Part shown: positions 17,928 to 27,064 of the stretch, piece after piece
Position numbering within the stretch: the first letter of the stretch is position 1
Layout: each line of letters opens with the position of its first letter
Assembly: GCF_001038485.1 (NCBI RefSeq)
Contig: NZ_LDUE01000055.1
Location: 124,001-188,000, forward strand
DNA from: Ornithinibacillus californiensis
Lineage (GTDB): Bacteria > Bacillota > Bacilli > Bacillales > Amphibacillaceae
DNA: 64,000 nucleotides
Direction of reading: 5' to 3'
Notes under the pieces: generated by a model
Databases searched by the model: none
Told to the model about the DNA's origin: nothing
What the model saw: the letters and a program-made list of their open reading frames with translations, nothing else
Program-made: the position numbers and the translations under genes

Positions 17928-18818
17928 TTATTTAATCTCCTTATTCTGAGCATCAGATCTCGAAGGCATTCGGATTGCAGTTTCTAATACGGGTACTGCA
18001 CCAATAATCTTTTTTGCTTTTTCTTTATCGCGTATTTGAGGTAAGATAAAAACGCCAATTCTACCATCATCTAAATCTCTTTTAATTAGTGGCACTAATG
18101 CTGGTGTACCTGAATCTCTGAACACCCCTAGCGAGACGGATGCATCATGTAATATAGCTTGTCTTTGTCCTAAGTGTGCAATCGTATTAACGACATTGAT
18201 ATTTTTCGGCTTTAATACAAATCCCATTCCATATTTTAATATCTCTTCTTGTCGTTCGGGTAAACCAATATTCATAATGTAAATGTTATCAACATATAAT
18301 CCAGCCCCATCAAAGTGAGGGTCTACATATTCTATATCTACAATATCCCCAATTGTACTACCACTTTGAAGAACTTTGCTAATTACCAAGCAAATAATGG
18401 CACCAACAAACGCCATATATACATTCCAAATCAGATAAAATAAGGTACCAATAAAAGCAGTCAATATTACAAGATAATTTCTACTTTCAAAGGAAATTGC
18501 AATCCCTTCAATATACGCTTTACCTCTGGAAACAAGCTCGTAACTATCAATTTCAGTCAACGTGTTCCGTTCCATATTTCTCACTTCACGAAACTGTGTA
18601 GCTGCAACAGTTAAAAAGGTTACAGCCGTGAAATTGAGCTCCATTAGAGCTGGTACTGCTACTGCGCCGAGAGAGGCAGCGATAAACCCTAATGCTACAT
18701 GTATTATCTTTCCATGTAGATAGGTGGGGTACTGTCTGTAATCCGTCCTGAGCATTAGTATGCGTGCTATCGTTCCTAAAACCACACCGAAAACAATCGG
18801 CATTGTGTATTCATTCAT
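17928..18818 (-). CDS. yphB: YIEGIA family sporulation membrane protein (YphB-like)
   Basis: 296 residues. Membrane helices lie near 4-22, 40-60, 60-78, 118-135 and 137-150, followed by a soluble C-terminal half. The motif that names the family, YIEGIA, is present at about residues 107-112 (RGKAYIEGIAISFESRN). The family occurs in spore formers; B. subtilis has it as YphB in the same place between yphA and der. The C-terminal half (about 170-290) carries GIPALVPL-like and IGAVPVLETAIRMPS stretches without a known fold. Encoded with its capping partner downstream and yphA upstream (9-nt gap). Confidence 0.85.
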   Translation of the reverse strand: MNEYTMPIVFGVVLGTIARILMLRTDYRQYPTYLHGKIIHVALGFIAASLGAVAVPALMELNFTAVTFLTVAATQFREVRNMERNTLTEIDSYELVSRGKAYIEGIAISFESRNYLVILTAFIGTLFYLIWNVYMAFVGAIICLVISKVLQSGSTIGDIVDIEYVDPHFDGAGLYVDNIYIMNIGLPERQEEILKYGMGFVLKPKNINVVNTIAHLGQRQAILHDASVSLGVFRDSGTPALVPLIKRDLDDGRIGVFILPQIRDKEKAKKIIGAVPVLETAIRMPSRSDAQNKEIK

Positions 18819-18827
18819 GATGCCACC

Positions 18828-19415
18828 TCAATTACTGTTTGATTTTTTAAGGAAGAATATTAACGTTCTTTTTTTACCTACTTGTATTGCTTCAATAATT
18901 ACCACTAAAAAAATAATGATCGAGAGTGTATCTAGAAACATTAAATTACCTATAGCTTTTGTGAACGAGTAGTTAGAAAGTAGTAAACAGTAAAGTAATT
19001 CACCACCACAAATGCCAATAATGCTGTTAGCTAGTCTGTTCTCAAATTTGCTTGCGATAATAGATACAAGCAATACACAAACAACAGGCATAATAAATAA
19101 TCTGGGCATGAATATCCATACAGGGGCATTCACTTCCCATATAAGCAAACTAGAATACCCTATCATGATAGTAATTGCTGAAAAGATTTGTAGACCTTTT
19201 TGTTTTAGTGTGGAAAGAAGGGCAAAACCTCCAATAAGAGTTGTCAAATAAGCAATAGATATGTCAAAAAAGCCAATTCCTAGATAAATATTAGAAGTTG
19301 AGATAGTCAGAAGTATCCAAATTGCTATCACTGTTCGATAGTTATTCTTAGGCATAATAAACGTTACGATAATCCAAAATGCCCAACCAAACCAATAAAA
19401 ATATAATCCATCCAT
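18828..19415 (-). CDS. yphA: YphA-like integral membrane protein
   Basis: 196 residues with six or seven hydrophobic helices across the whole length and no catalytic motif. Size and position (before the YIEGIA gene) match B. subtilis YphA, function unknown. I use the ATG at 19413-19415, behind GGTGGGTG; a GTG pair upstream falls inside that ribosome-binding site. The C-terminus is short and basic (GKKRTLIFFLKK). Its co-transcription with the YIEGIA pair suggests a sporulation role, which is inference. Confidence 0.8.
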   Translation of the reverse strand: MDGLYFYWFGWAFWIIVTFIMPKNNYRTVIAIWILLTISTSNIYLGIGFFDISIAYLTTLIGGFALLSTLKQKGLQIFSAITIMIGYSSLLIWEVNAPVWIFMPRLFIMPVVCVLLVSIIASKFENRLANSIIGICGGELLYCLLLSNYSFTKAIGNLMFLDTLSIIIFLVVIIEAIQVGKKRTLIFFLKKSNSN

Positions 19416-19471
19416 TACAAGTTCACCCACCACCCTTATTATTTCTTTGAATAACTCTTTTTAAACAATAA

Positions 19472-19500
19472 AAACTCCTTTCCATTATGGAAAGGAGTTT
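19472..19500 (-). terminator. Terminator after rpsA
   Basis: Perfect 12-bp stem AAACTCCTTTCC (19472-19483) / GGAAAGGAGTTT (19489-19500), 5-nt loop. On the minus strand it is followed by TTATTG. It is 14 nt past the rpsA stop. B. subtilis has fni (type 2 IPP isomerase) between rpsA and yphA; here the gap holds only this hairpin. Confidence 0.85.
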
Positions 19501-19513
19501 ATCATAGATTAGG

Positions 19514-20638
19514 TTATTGCTTAAATTTATTTAATTTATCACCAATCAGATCTCCAAATTGGAAACTAGATTGATCTTCATCTTTTTGATACTGTTTAAA
19601 TTCCTTTTCTTCTTCTTCTGCCTCTACTTCTCGAATACTCAGAGACATTCTTTCCTCTGCCTCATTAACATCTAATACTTTAACCTTAACCTGTTGTCCA
19701 ACTTCTAACACTTCTTGTGGTGTGCCAATATGACGGTTAGCAATTTGCGAGATATGAACAAGTCCTTCCACACTAGGTAGAACTTCAACAAATGCACCGA
19801 AATTGACTAAACGTTTGACCGTACCTTCAACTACCTGTCCAGGCTTTATCTTCTCATCGATGTTCGCCCATGGCCCTGGAAGTATTTTCTTTCTTGATAG
19901 TGCAATACGCTCATTGTCTCGGTCAACAGAAAGCACTTCAACTTTTAGCTTATCACCTTCGGAAACAATTTCAGATGCATTACTTACATGGTCATGTGAT
20001 AACTGAGAAATATGCACTAAACCATCAATACCACCTAAATCAACAAAAACACCAAAATCCGTAATCCGTTGTACAGTTCCTTCAATAATTTGACCAGGTT
20101 CGAGAGTTTGGAGAATTTCAGTCTTTTGCTTCGATTGTTCCGCTTCTACCACTGCTCGATGGGATAGTATAACACGATTTTGTTCGATGTCTAACTCCAC
20201 TATTTTCACCGACAGGATTTGATCTTGATAGCTGGAGAAATCATCCACAAAGTGAGCTTCCACTAAAGATGCTGGAATAAATCCTCGGACTCCAACATCA
20301 GCTACGAGTCCACCTTTAACTACTTCCTTAACTTGTACATCAAACACTTCACCGGATTGATATTTAGCTTCTAGGTCCCCCCATGCCAATTCTCGATCAA
20401 CAGCTTTCTTAGAAAGAACTACCTCATCATCATCAACTTTCTTAATTGTTAATGTTAATGTATCTCCTTCTTTTACTACTTCACTTGCTGTTTCAATATG
20501 TAGATTGGACAGTTCACTAATCGGAATAATCCCCTCCGTTTTATAGCCAATATCAACAAGAACATGTTTGTCCTCGATTTTTACAACTGTTCCTGTAACT
20601 TTATCCCCGACTTGTAAATTTAGATTTTCTTCACTCAT
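19514..20638 (-). CDS. rpsA: 30S ribosomal protein S1 homologue (YpfD), four S1 domains
   Basis: 374 residues. Four S1 RNA-binding domains are visible at about 8-75, 92-158, 176-245 and 262-333, each with a GxVxxIxDxGxxVDxG-like core (VDLGGIDGLVHISQLS; VEVLPSVEGLVHISQIA). The tail is acidic and glutamine-rich. Gram-negative S1 has six domains; the low-GC form has four and is not a firm ribosomal subunit. It probably helps mRNA binding or turnover. AAGGAGG precedes the ATG. Cotranscription with cmk (154 nt upstream) is common in bacteria. Confidence 0.93.
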   Translation of the reverse strand: MSEENLNLQVGDKVTGTVVKIEDKHVLVDIGYKTEGIIPISELSNLHIETASEVVKEGDTLTLTIKKVDDDEVVLSKKAVDRELAWGDLEAKYQSGEVFDVQVKEVVKGGLVADVGVRGFIPASLVEAHFVDDFSSYQDQILSVKIVELDIEQNRVILSHRAVVEAEQSKQKTEILQTLEPGQIIEGTVQRITDFGVFVDLGGIDGLVHISQLSHDHVSNASEIVSEGDKLKVEVLSVDRDNERIALSRKKILPGPWANIDEKIKPGQVVEGTVKRLVNFGAFVEVLPSVEGLVHISQIANRHIGTPQEVLEVGQQVKVKVLDVNEAEERMSLSIREVEAEEEEKEFKQYQKDEDQSSFQFGDLIGDKLNKFKQ

Positions 20639-20792
20639 TCCAATTCCTCCTTAACCAAAAAAGACAATATATAACCTTATGTTCTTATAAAACTTTCTTT
20701 TTATAACTTCTAATAATTCCCTTTATTTGTCAAGTGATTATTACATATAATTTTAATAGAATTCAGAAGATAACTGACATATCCTCCATAAT

Positions 20793-21473
20793 TTAACTAA
20801 ATTTATACACTTCCTCTAATATGCGGTCGGCTACTTCTTCGACAGATAAGGATGTGGTGTCAATTTCTATTGCATCTTCTGCTTTTACTAATGGGGATGC
20901 TTCACGTTCCGAATCAATTAAATCTCTTTTTTCTATTTCTTTTTTTAGCTGTTCTATGTCAGAAGAAAATCCCTTATTTAAGTTCTCAACATGTCTTCGT
21001 TTAGCCCTTTCTTCAACAGTAGCAATTAAGAAAATTTTAACTTCAGCATCTGGTATAACCTTTGTGCCAATATCTCGACCATCCATCACGACTCCACGTT
21101 CATCAGCTAATTGTTGCTGACGAGAAACCATATCTACCCGTACTTTTGGATGCTGTGCAACATAGGATACATTATTTGTTACTTCGGTAGTACGTATATC
21201 GAAAGTAACATCACGTTCATCTAATAAAACACGTTGTCCGTCGTCGCTTTGTACTAATTTGATAATAGTGGATTCTAATAACGATACTAATGCCTGTTCA
21301 TCATTAACATCTACATTATTCTCTAATGCCTTTAAAGTAATAGCACGATACATCGCACCAGTATCTATATAAATATAAGAAAGCTTCTTCGCCACAATCT
21401 TAGCTACAGTACTTTTACCAGCTGCTGCTGGTCCATCTATAGCAACTGCAATTTTAGTTAACATAGGTTTCAT
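20793..21473 (-). CDS. cmk: Cytidylate kinase
   Basis: 226 residues. It phosphorylates CMP and dCMP. The P-loop [11 protein letters not shown] is at about 12-22, followed by [10 protein letters not shown] (substrate site) and [14 protein letters not shown] (NMP-binding and lid region). The start at 21473 has AGAGG five nt upstream; a second Met three codons in is possible. The order motI-cmk-rpsA is as in B. subtilis (ypfA-cmk-ypfD). Confidence 0.97.
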   Translation of the reverse strand: MKPMLTKIAVAIDGPAAAGKSTVAKIVAKKLSYIYIDTGAMYRAITLKALENNVDVNDEQALVSLLESTIIKLVQSDDGQRVLLDERDVTFDIRTTEVTNNVSYVAQHPKVRVDMVSRQQQLADERGVVMDGRDIGTKVIPDAEVKIFLIATVEERAKRRHVENLNKGFSSDIEQLKKEIEKRDLIDSEREASPLVKAEDAIEIDTTSLSVEEVADRILEEVYKFS

Positions 21474-21495
21474 TCAATCCTCTCGTTGATAGTAC

Positions 21496-22158
21496 TTATA
21501 ATAATTCTTTTTGTCTTGCCTCTCGTTGTTTTTCAAAACAGTAGCGAATAATAATTTGCTTATCTTGTTCACTGAGTGATGGTAATTTTACAGATGCAGT
21601 ATTTGCAGAAAATTCATTACGAATCATCCGTACAACTTCACCTGATAAATCAAGATAATGATATTCACCAGAAAGCATTTGAAGAACTAGAAATACGTTA
21701 ATCTTCTCTCCCTGTTCTACACTTTGACCTTTTGGTATGATAATGGACAGTCCACCACCACTAATATCCATAGTCACTGTTGTAAATGGTGTAAAACGAT
21801 TATCCTTACTATGTACAGCTACATCTACTGCTGTATCAACTCGTACATACTGTCGTCGTTGAATACGCTCAATCTGGTCATCTTTAGGTATCACAAGTGC
21901 AAACGTAAGTAATGTCCCTCTCATTTTATCTTTTATCTCCGTTTTAAATCGGTAAACAGACTGATCATTCCCCAAATATTCAGCAGTCAATTTTGTACCT
22001 ATTCGAAACGTTGCACTAGTTTTCTTTGTTCTTAGGTGAACCGGATGATCAACATAAATATATTTATTATTCTTATCAACTATTTTACAACGATACTTTT
22101 CTATAGAATTATTTTCAGGACTATATGCTTCTATCGTTAAAAACACGCCAATCTTCAT
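21496..22158 (-). CDS. motI: MotI (YpfA/DgrA), PilZ-type c-di-GMP receptor
   Basis: 220 residues. An N-terminal YcgR-like barrel (about 1-95) is followed by a PilZ domain (about 98-215). Both c-di-GMP contact motifs are intact: RxxxR as R102-R106 and DxSxxG as D131-S133-G136. In B. subtilis this protein acts as a clutch on the flagellar motor when bound to c-di-GMP. The ATG at 22156-22158 is chosen because GGGGGAG lies 4 nt upstream; the frame also has an unsupported longer start. It lies 22 nt before cmk. Confidence 0.92.
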   Translation of the reverse strand: MKIGVFLTIEAYSPENNSIEKYRCKIVDKNNKYIYVDHPVHLRTKKTSATFRIGTKLTAEYLGNDQSVYRFKTEIKDKMRGTLLTFALVIPKDDQIERIQRRQYVRVDTAVDVAVHSKDNRFTPFTTVTMDISGGGLSIIIPKGQSVEQGEKINVFLVLQMLSGEYHYLDLSGEVVRMIRNEFSANTASVKLPSLSEQDKQIIIRYCFEKQREARQKELL

Positions 22159-22225
22159 GTTACTCCCCCACATACTCATTTAGAAACATAATGCTTTCTT
22201 TTATTATCACAAAAAAATTAAAAAA

Positions 22226-22248
22226 GGGAAAGGACTAAACCCTCTCCC
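22226..22248 (-). terminator. Terminator after sleB-ypeB
   Basis: GGGAAAGG (22226-22233) / CCCTCTCCC with an imperfect stem. On the minus strand it is followed by TTTTTTAATTTTTTTG. It separates ypeB from motI. Confidence 0.65.
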
Positions 22249-22251
22249 AAA

Positions 22252-23592
22252 TCAAATTCCAGCATAATTTATTTCTTTACCATTTAATTTTTCTACTTTT
22301 TCTTCATGACCATCCATAGCATTAATAAAGATACGATAGGTGTCATCACCTAGTAATCCTAAGAATTCGTAGACTAAAACTTCCTCACCAAGGTCGTTAG
22401 TAATCACGGCTAAGAAATCTTCTTGTATTTCAACGTTAGGGTTAACGAAATCTCTTGCATCCTCTGAGCTAAGTTCTGGTTCTGGAATATCTCGTTCATG
22501 ATGGTTTAAATAATAGTTATTAGCCGTTAGACCTATGATATCGCCATTATCTAATGCAACTTTTACTTCAATAGCATCGGCAAACACACGAACACCGTCT
22601 TGATTATAAATAAACGAGTAAATTCCTACATTTTCATATTGACTACTATTAAACATTTCCATATCCTTAAAATCATGTTTTTCGATATACTGTTTCGCAA
22701 TTTCGAAACCTTCATTTAAACTGATCTTTTGTTCTCCTACAGGTCTATCCACCAGTAGTGTCAATGGATAACCACCCTGTTGTGTGACGTCAAGGTATGC
22801 TCTTTTATTCTCTTCTGAGAAAGAAATGCTATATAAAGGTATATCCGCTCCATCGCCTGTTTCAGTGATACTTAAATCTCTTTCTTCTTTAATATTAAAT
22901 AGATCTTTACTGTATTGCAAAGCTTGTTCTTCGCTTATTTTTTCTCCTTGAATATTTTCATACTTATGATTTTCAGAGGAGGTACCAGAGATTGCCGAGT
23001 CGACATTACCTTCTGCATAACCTTCAATTTTCTTTTCTACTGTTTTAAATCCATCAATAATGGTGTTATCTGCTTGTTCATCTTCAGTCGCAAGGGCTAA
23101 TTGAACATCCATCCATCTGAGATTATTTTCCATAGCAGTATGTTGCACTTGACGGAGTTCGTCCTTTATGTCACCAGCTTGGCTATATAGATTTTTTAGG
23201 GTATCTAGTTCTTTATCGGACAATGGTTCTTTATCTAAATCACGAATGGCGGTACGATACGTAAATTCCCCTATATTGGATAAAAATTCTTCCGTCTTGT
23301 TAAAAGGTAACAACGTTAAAGGTAACTGACCAACATTAGCCAATGATTCAGATGTTAATCGCCAAATTTCTGCCATTTCAGGAGATAATCGCTCTCTAGA
23401 GTTCATCGCAATGGCAGTTCCAATTTTGTCATGCATCAAATCAATATTATAAGTTAGTTCATGAAAGGCTCGCTGATACGTATTTTCTGCTTGAATTAAA
23501 ATAGCATTTTTTTCTTGATGCTCTTTATAACCCCAAGCCGCCGTCCCAGCAACACCTACAGCTAGTGCGATAATTGCTATCCAACGTAACAT
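22252..23592 (-). CDS. ypeB: YpeB, partner of the cortex-lytic enzyme SleB
   Basis: 446 residues, normal size. A single N-terminal membrane helix (about 5-22) anchors it; a helical domain follows (to about 200), then three PepSY-like repeats (about 210-440, for example ISEEQALQYSKDLF and ISLNEGFEIAKQYI). YpeB is required to keep SleB stable and in place in the dormant spore, and is cut during germination (known from B. subtilis and B. anthracis). It starts 13 nt after sleB in the standard sleB-ypeB operon. GGAGTG precedes the ATG. Confidence 0.96.
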   Translation of the reverse strand: MLRWIAIIALAVGVAGTAAWGYKEHQEKNAILIQAENTYQRAFHELTYNIDLMHDKIGTAIAMNSRERLSPEMAEIWRLTSESLANVGQLPLTLLPFNKTEEFLSNIGEFTYRTAIRDLDKEPLSDKELDTLKNLYSQAGDIKDELRQVQHTAMENNLRWMDVQLALATEDEQADNTIIDGFKTVEKKIEGYAEGNVDSAISGTSSENHKYENIQGEKISEEQALQYSKDLFNIKEERDLSITETGDGADIPLYSISFSEENKRAYLDVTQQGGYPLTLLVDRPVGEQKISLNEGFEIAKQYIEKHDFKDMEMFNSSQYENVGIYSFIYNQDGVRVFADAIEVKVALDNGDIIGLTANNYYLNHHERDIPEPELSSEDARDFVNPNVEIQEDFLAVITNDLGEEVLVYEFLGLLGDDTYRIFINAMDGHEEKVEKLNGKEINYAGI

Positions 23593-23605
23593 AATTTAAA
23601 CACTC

Positions 23606-24499
23606 CTATTTACAAAAGATATGCTTCCCAATACGTTTAATTTGAGGTCTACCCCAAATCCAACTAGATGTTGCGGTATCTGGATTGAAATAATACAAAG
23701 CTTCTCCAGTAGGATCCCAACCATTTATAGCATCAAGAACAGCTTCTCTTGCCTTATCATTAGGGGTTAACCAAATTTGACCATCTGCAACAGCGGTAAA
23801 AGCTCTTGGTTCAAAGATTACTCCGGCAACAGTATTAGGAAATGTAGAACTTTCAACACGATTCAGAATTACGGATGCAACGGCCACTTGCCCTTCATAT
23901 GGCTCACCTCTTGCTTCGCCATAAACTGCATTTGCCATTAAATTAATATCGTTCTGGGAAAATCCTTGTGGAACGTTAACTGCTGTAGTTTTTCGTTCCG
24001 TATTTCCAGTATTTGCTGTATTGTTTGTACTCTTTTTTTGATTACCAGTATTTTGTGTTGACTGCTGTTTTGGTGGTGTTGAACCCCCTCCGGCTTTTGC
24101 CTTTGGTTTTGTTTGTTTTGCTAAATCCGTTCCACCATAATAAGTAAAATCATTTCCTTTTGCTATTTGCTCATGAACCCATTTGCCATCAAACTTACTA
24201 ACGTCAACTAACTTTTGTCTTGTTTTCAGACCAGCTAGACCATCAATATCTAAACTATAATCCTTTTGAAAATTTCTCAATGCCCAGTAAGTCCCCCAAC
24301 CAAACACGCCATCTATTTTTCCGTTATAATAGCCTATATATTGTAACCTTGCCTGCAGTTCAATAACATCGTCACCTGTTGAACCACGTTGGATTACCTG
24401 ATTTGTAAAGGCATCTACTTCTTTTGGAAAATATGTTTCTTGAAGTCCTATTGCAGATAGGCATATAATAACTAAAAGGATGTATTTTCTTAATGTCAT
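23606..24499 (-). CDS. sleB: SleB, spore cortex-lytic transglycosylase
   Basis: 297 residues from the ATG at 24497-24499 (GAGAGG about 7 nt upstream; a longer frame lacks such a site). Signal peptide about 1-31, then a peptidoglycan-binding domain (about 35-95, with VIELQARLQYIGYYNG and IDGVFGWGT), a Gly/Pro/Asn/Thr-rich linker (about 135-180), and the catalytic domain (about 185-297) with YGEARGEP carrying the catalytic glutamate. SleB cuts cortex muramic-delta-lactam peptidoglycan at germination. Forespore (SigG) control is expected, but I did not find a convincing promoter. Confidence 0.96.
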   Translation of the reverse strand: MTLRKYILLVIICLSAIGLQETYFPKEVDAFTNQVIQRGSTGDDVIELQARLQYIGYYNGKIDGVFGWGTYWALRNFQKDYSLDIDGLAGLKTRQKLVDVSKFDGKWVHEQIAKGNDFTYYGGTDLAKQTKPKAKAGGGSTPPKQQSTQNTGNQKKSTNNTANTGNTERKTTAVNVPQGFSQNDINLMANAVYGEARGEPYEGQVAVASVILNRVESSTFPNTVAGVIFEPRAFTAVADGQIWLTPNDKAREAVLDAINGWDPTGEALYYFNPDTATSSWIWGRPQIKRIGKHIFCK

Positions 24500-24610
24500 G
24501 TTGATACCTCTCACTTTCATATTTGTCTAGTAATAGGTATTTTTTGATTGAAACAGCTAATTTATGCATACGATTCTAGATTAATGTGTTTCAATGTTAC
24601 TATAAACAAA

Positions 24611-24635
24611 AAAAGAGACTAGAATAGTCTCTTTT
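24611..24635 (-). terminator. Terminator after prsW
   Basis: AAAAGAGACTA (24611-24621) / TAGTCTCTTTT (24625-24635), perfect 11-bp stem with a 3-nt loop. On the minus strand it is followed by TTGTTTATAG. It lies 10 nt past the prsW stop. Confidence 0.85.
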
Positions 24636-24644
24636 AATAGAGCT

Positions 24645-25283
24645 TTATGAACTTGCATTTGCAATCTTCATCCGATGTAAGCCAAAGAACCATAATATAG
24701 TCATAAACGGAATAACAAATAATGCCCAATTTTCAGTTACATATATTAAAATAAAATTATAGATTCCATGTAATGTTATCGGAATGATAAGTGCTAATAA
24801 AATATTCCCGGTCTTATTTACTTGGTTCATTTTAGCTTTTCCAAAATAATATCCCATAATAACGCCAAATAACGCGTGTGAGGAAACAGGGAAAATTGCT
24901 CGAGAAAGGGCATATTCAATTCCATTTACAAATAGATATAGGATGTTTTCAATAGTAGCAAAACCTAAGCTTATCGAAACAGCATATACGATACCATCGT
25001 AGTGTGCATCGAATTGAGTGTGTTGGTAAATTACATATAAAAAGATAAACCATTTAAAAAATTCTTCCAAAAAAGCAACGACGAAAAATGATTGAACAAA
25101 TATATTCCCTATTTGATCACTCTCGAAAGCGTACTGGATAAACATGATGGGAAATACAAGCAAACAACCATAAATAAATGTTCGTATAATTAATGGAATT
25201 GGTTCTGTAATTCGGTCCTTTAAATAAAAAAAAGACATGAGTGCAAGTGCTGGAGCAACCCCAGCAGATATTATTCCTAACAT
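24645..25283 (-). CDS. prsW: PrsW, membrane metalloprotease
   Basis: 212 residues, six to seven membrane helices. PrsW makes the first cut in the anti-sigma factor RsiW in B. subtilis. The family motifs are seen: LEEFFKW (E73, E74) and the downstream FATIENI, SSHALFGVIMGYY and TLHGIYNF with the metal-binding or catalytic Glu and His residues. It lies directly upstream of sleB, as ypdC does in B. subtilis. The sigma/anti-sigma pair it would serve is not in this window. Confidence 0.93.
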   Translation of the reverse strand: MLGIISAGVAPALALMSFFYLKDRITEPIPLIIRTFIYGCLLVFPIMFIQYAFESDQIGNIFVQSFFVVAFLEEFFKWFIFLYVIYQHTQFDAHYDGIVYAVSISLGFATIENILYLFVNGIEYALSRAIFPVSSHALFGVIMGYYFGKAKMNQVNKTGNILLALIIPITLHGIYNFILIYVTENWALFVIPFMTILWFFGLHRMKIANASS

Positions 25284-25376
25284 ACGTAAAACCCTTCCCC
25301 TCGCGAACTAATTCAATGGTACCATGTAACGAAACGATTGAAAATACATATTTTGTTAGAAATGTAGGTGCACACA

Positions 25377-26348
25377 ATGAAAAAAATTATCATCATTCAT
25401 ACAGGTGGTACGATTTCTATGCTTGAAGATAAAGAGACTGGTGAGGTAAACACAACTAGTGTTCATCCCTTATCAAATACTCCCTTTACATTTGGTGACG
25501 ATGTAGTTATAGAAGAACATATGGCTTTCTCACTACCATCTCCACATATTACACCAAGCCATATGCTTAAATTATCTAAAATTATTAATCAGCTACTAAC
25601 TGATTATGATGGTGCAGTTGTAACACATGGTACAGACACACTAGAGGAAACAGCGTATTTCTTAGACTTGGTCCTCGATACAGAAAAACCAGTTATCCTT
25701 ACAGGTGCGATGCGGTCGAGTAACGAAATCGGATCAGACGCTCTATATAATTTATTAAGTTCTATTCGTGTCGTTTTGTCTCCTATTGCATATTCTAAAG
25801 GTGTATTAGTTGTTATGAATGATGAAATACACAGTGCGACAAATGTCACGAAGACTTCAACGAGTAATGTTGCAACATTCCAAAGTCCTCAATATGGCCC
25901 ATTAGGTATCATAACGAAGGAATCCATTATATTTCATCATCAACTCGTTTCTCGTAAAACTTATCCTATAGAACAAATCACCAAGAATGTACCCTTATTG
26001 AAGGGTTATGCCGGTATGGATAGTAGTATTATTGAGCTAATCTACAAAGGAAAACCAGATGGATTAGTCATAGAGGGTTTAGGTCAAGGGAACCTACCTA
26101 AGGAAACCCTTCCCGCAATAAAAAACATCTTATCTGACAATATTCCTATAGTTTTAGTTTCTAGAAGCTTTAGAGGTATGGTACAACCAACCTATTCCTA
26201 TGAAGGTGGCGGAAAGCAACTAAAAGAATTGGGAGTCATATTTACCAATGGGCTAACGGGACCAAAAGCAAGGATTAAATTACTGATTGCTTTAGAAAAC
26301 TCAAAAAACATCCATGTCATTAGAGATATATTTGAAAATGAATTTTAA
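25377..26348 (+). CDS. ansA: L-asparaginase, type I (cytoplasmic)
   Basis: 323 residues, no signal peptide. It hydrolyses asparagine to aspartate and ammonia. The N-terminal HTGGTIS carries the nucleophile Thr12, and THGTDTLEE (83-91) carries the second catalytic set. I use the ATG at 25377, with TAGGTG 6 nt upstream, rather than a GTG inside that site. It is divergent from prsW (93-nt gap) and ends in its own terminator. No ansB (aspartase) or ansR follows, unlike the B. subtilis ans operon. Confidence 0.95.
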   Translation: MKKIIIIHTGGTISMLEDKETGEVNTTSVHPLSNTPFTFGDDVVIEEHMAFSLPSPHITPSHMLKLSKIINQLLTDYDGAVVTHGTDTLEETAYFLDLVLDTEKPVILTGAMRSSNEIGSDALYNLLSSIRVVLSPIAYSKGVLVVMNDEIHSATNVTKTSTSNVATFQSPQYGPLGIITKESIIFHHQLVSRKTYPIEQITKNVPLLKGYAGMDSSIIELIYKGKPDGLVIEGLGQGNLPKETLPAIKNILSDNIPIVLVSRSFRGMVQPTYSYEGGGKQLKELGVIFTNGLTGPKARIKLLIALENSKNIHVIRDIFENEF

Positions 26349-26356
26349 TTCTAATA

Positions 26357-26390
26357 AAAAGAAGCAACGCTAGTTATGCGTGCTTCTTTT
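26357..26390 (+). terminator. Terminator after ansA
   Basis: AAAAGAAGCA (26357-26366) / TGCTTCTTTT (26381-26390) with inner CGC/GCG pairing, followed by GCTTTTA on the plus strand. Confidence 0.8.
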
Positions 26391-26464
26391 GCTTTTATGC
26401 CTAGATTTAGAGTCTTTCTCATCAGGTGAGTATGATGTTAACTATATTTATAACCTAAAATATG

Positions 26465-26893
26465 CTATTTCTCCAATATGAAGTAGTCACTTGTCTTTGA
26501 GATTGGTACTTGATGTAACTTAGAAAATTCAATTAGATCCTCAAAAATCTTCTCCGAATTGAAATTAATAATCCTAAAATTAAAGCCATTCTTGTTTTGT
26601 ACGATTGCGCACTTCTTTCCCCAACCAACACGCTTAAACTTTATACCGCAAATCTCATTATAGTGAACCTCTTTCCTATAAATGGTTAATGAAAAGATTA
26701 ATACGTGAAAAGTCAACGCTTCATCCGCTATTTTAAAGTTAAATTGCATAAAGATAATCGTTATAATATATATTGAAAAAGGTATTAGAAAATAAAATGT
26801 TTCGGGTTCATCCCAGTTTGGAAACATGAATCCAACAGTCAATATGAATAAGACTAATAGAACTAACCTTTGGGTTTTTGCATGATAAACCAA
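26465..26893 (-). CDS. Hypothetical protein with two N-terminal membrane helices
   Basis: 142 residues. Two hydrophobic helices (about 9-26 and 33-52) are followed by a cytoplasmic tail of about 90 residues with beta-type alternation and basic patches (IYRKEVHYNEICGIKFKRVGWGKKC). This layout, two helices then a small beta domain, recalls bacterial PH-like membrane proteins, but I see no family motif. It stands alone between the ansA terminator and ypdA; the Shine-Dalgarno is poor. It could be lineage-specific. Confidence 0.55.
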   Translation of the reverse strand: MVYHAKTQRLVLLVLFILTVGFMFPNWDEPETFYFLIPFSIYIITIIFMQFNFKIADEALTFHVLIFSLTIYRKEVHYNEICGIKFKRVGWGKKCAIVQNKNGFNFRIINFNSEKIFEDLIEFSKLHQVPISKTSDYFILEK

Positions 26894-26993
26894 TTCCAGC
26901 CCCCACTATCTCGCTAATTTTAACTGATTTCATTCTCTTTCCACTACTATAATAACATTATTTTCTAAATTTTTTAATATATGTTCATTTAAA

Positions 26994-27021
26994 ATCGCAC
27001 AGTGTTTTTCCACTGCGCGAT
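26994..27021 (-). terminator. Terminator after ypdA
   Basis: ATCGC-a-CAGTG (26994-27004) / CACTG-c-GCGAT (27011-27021), one internal mismatch. On the minus strand it is followed by TTTTAAATG. It is about 45 bp past the ypdA stop. Confidence 0.65.
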
Positions 27022-27064
27022 CTATCTTCCCTTTATAGGTTACTTATTCTCTTTTCTCAATTGG

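Noticed and set aside
24372-24569. 65-codon frame overlapping the sleB signal peptide
   Set aside because: Out of frame with a clear SleB and without a start signal.
24500-24610. SigG promoter for sleB
   Set aside because: A TGCATA is present, but the best -10-like match lies about 22 nt away, outside the normal spacing.
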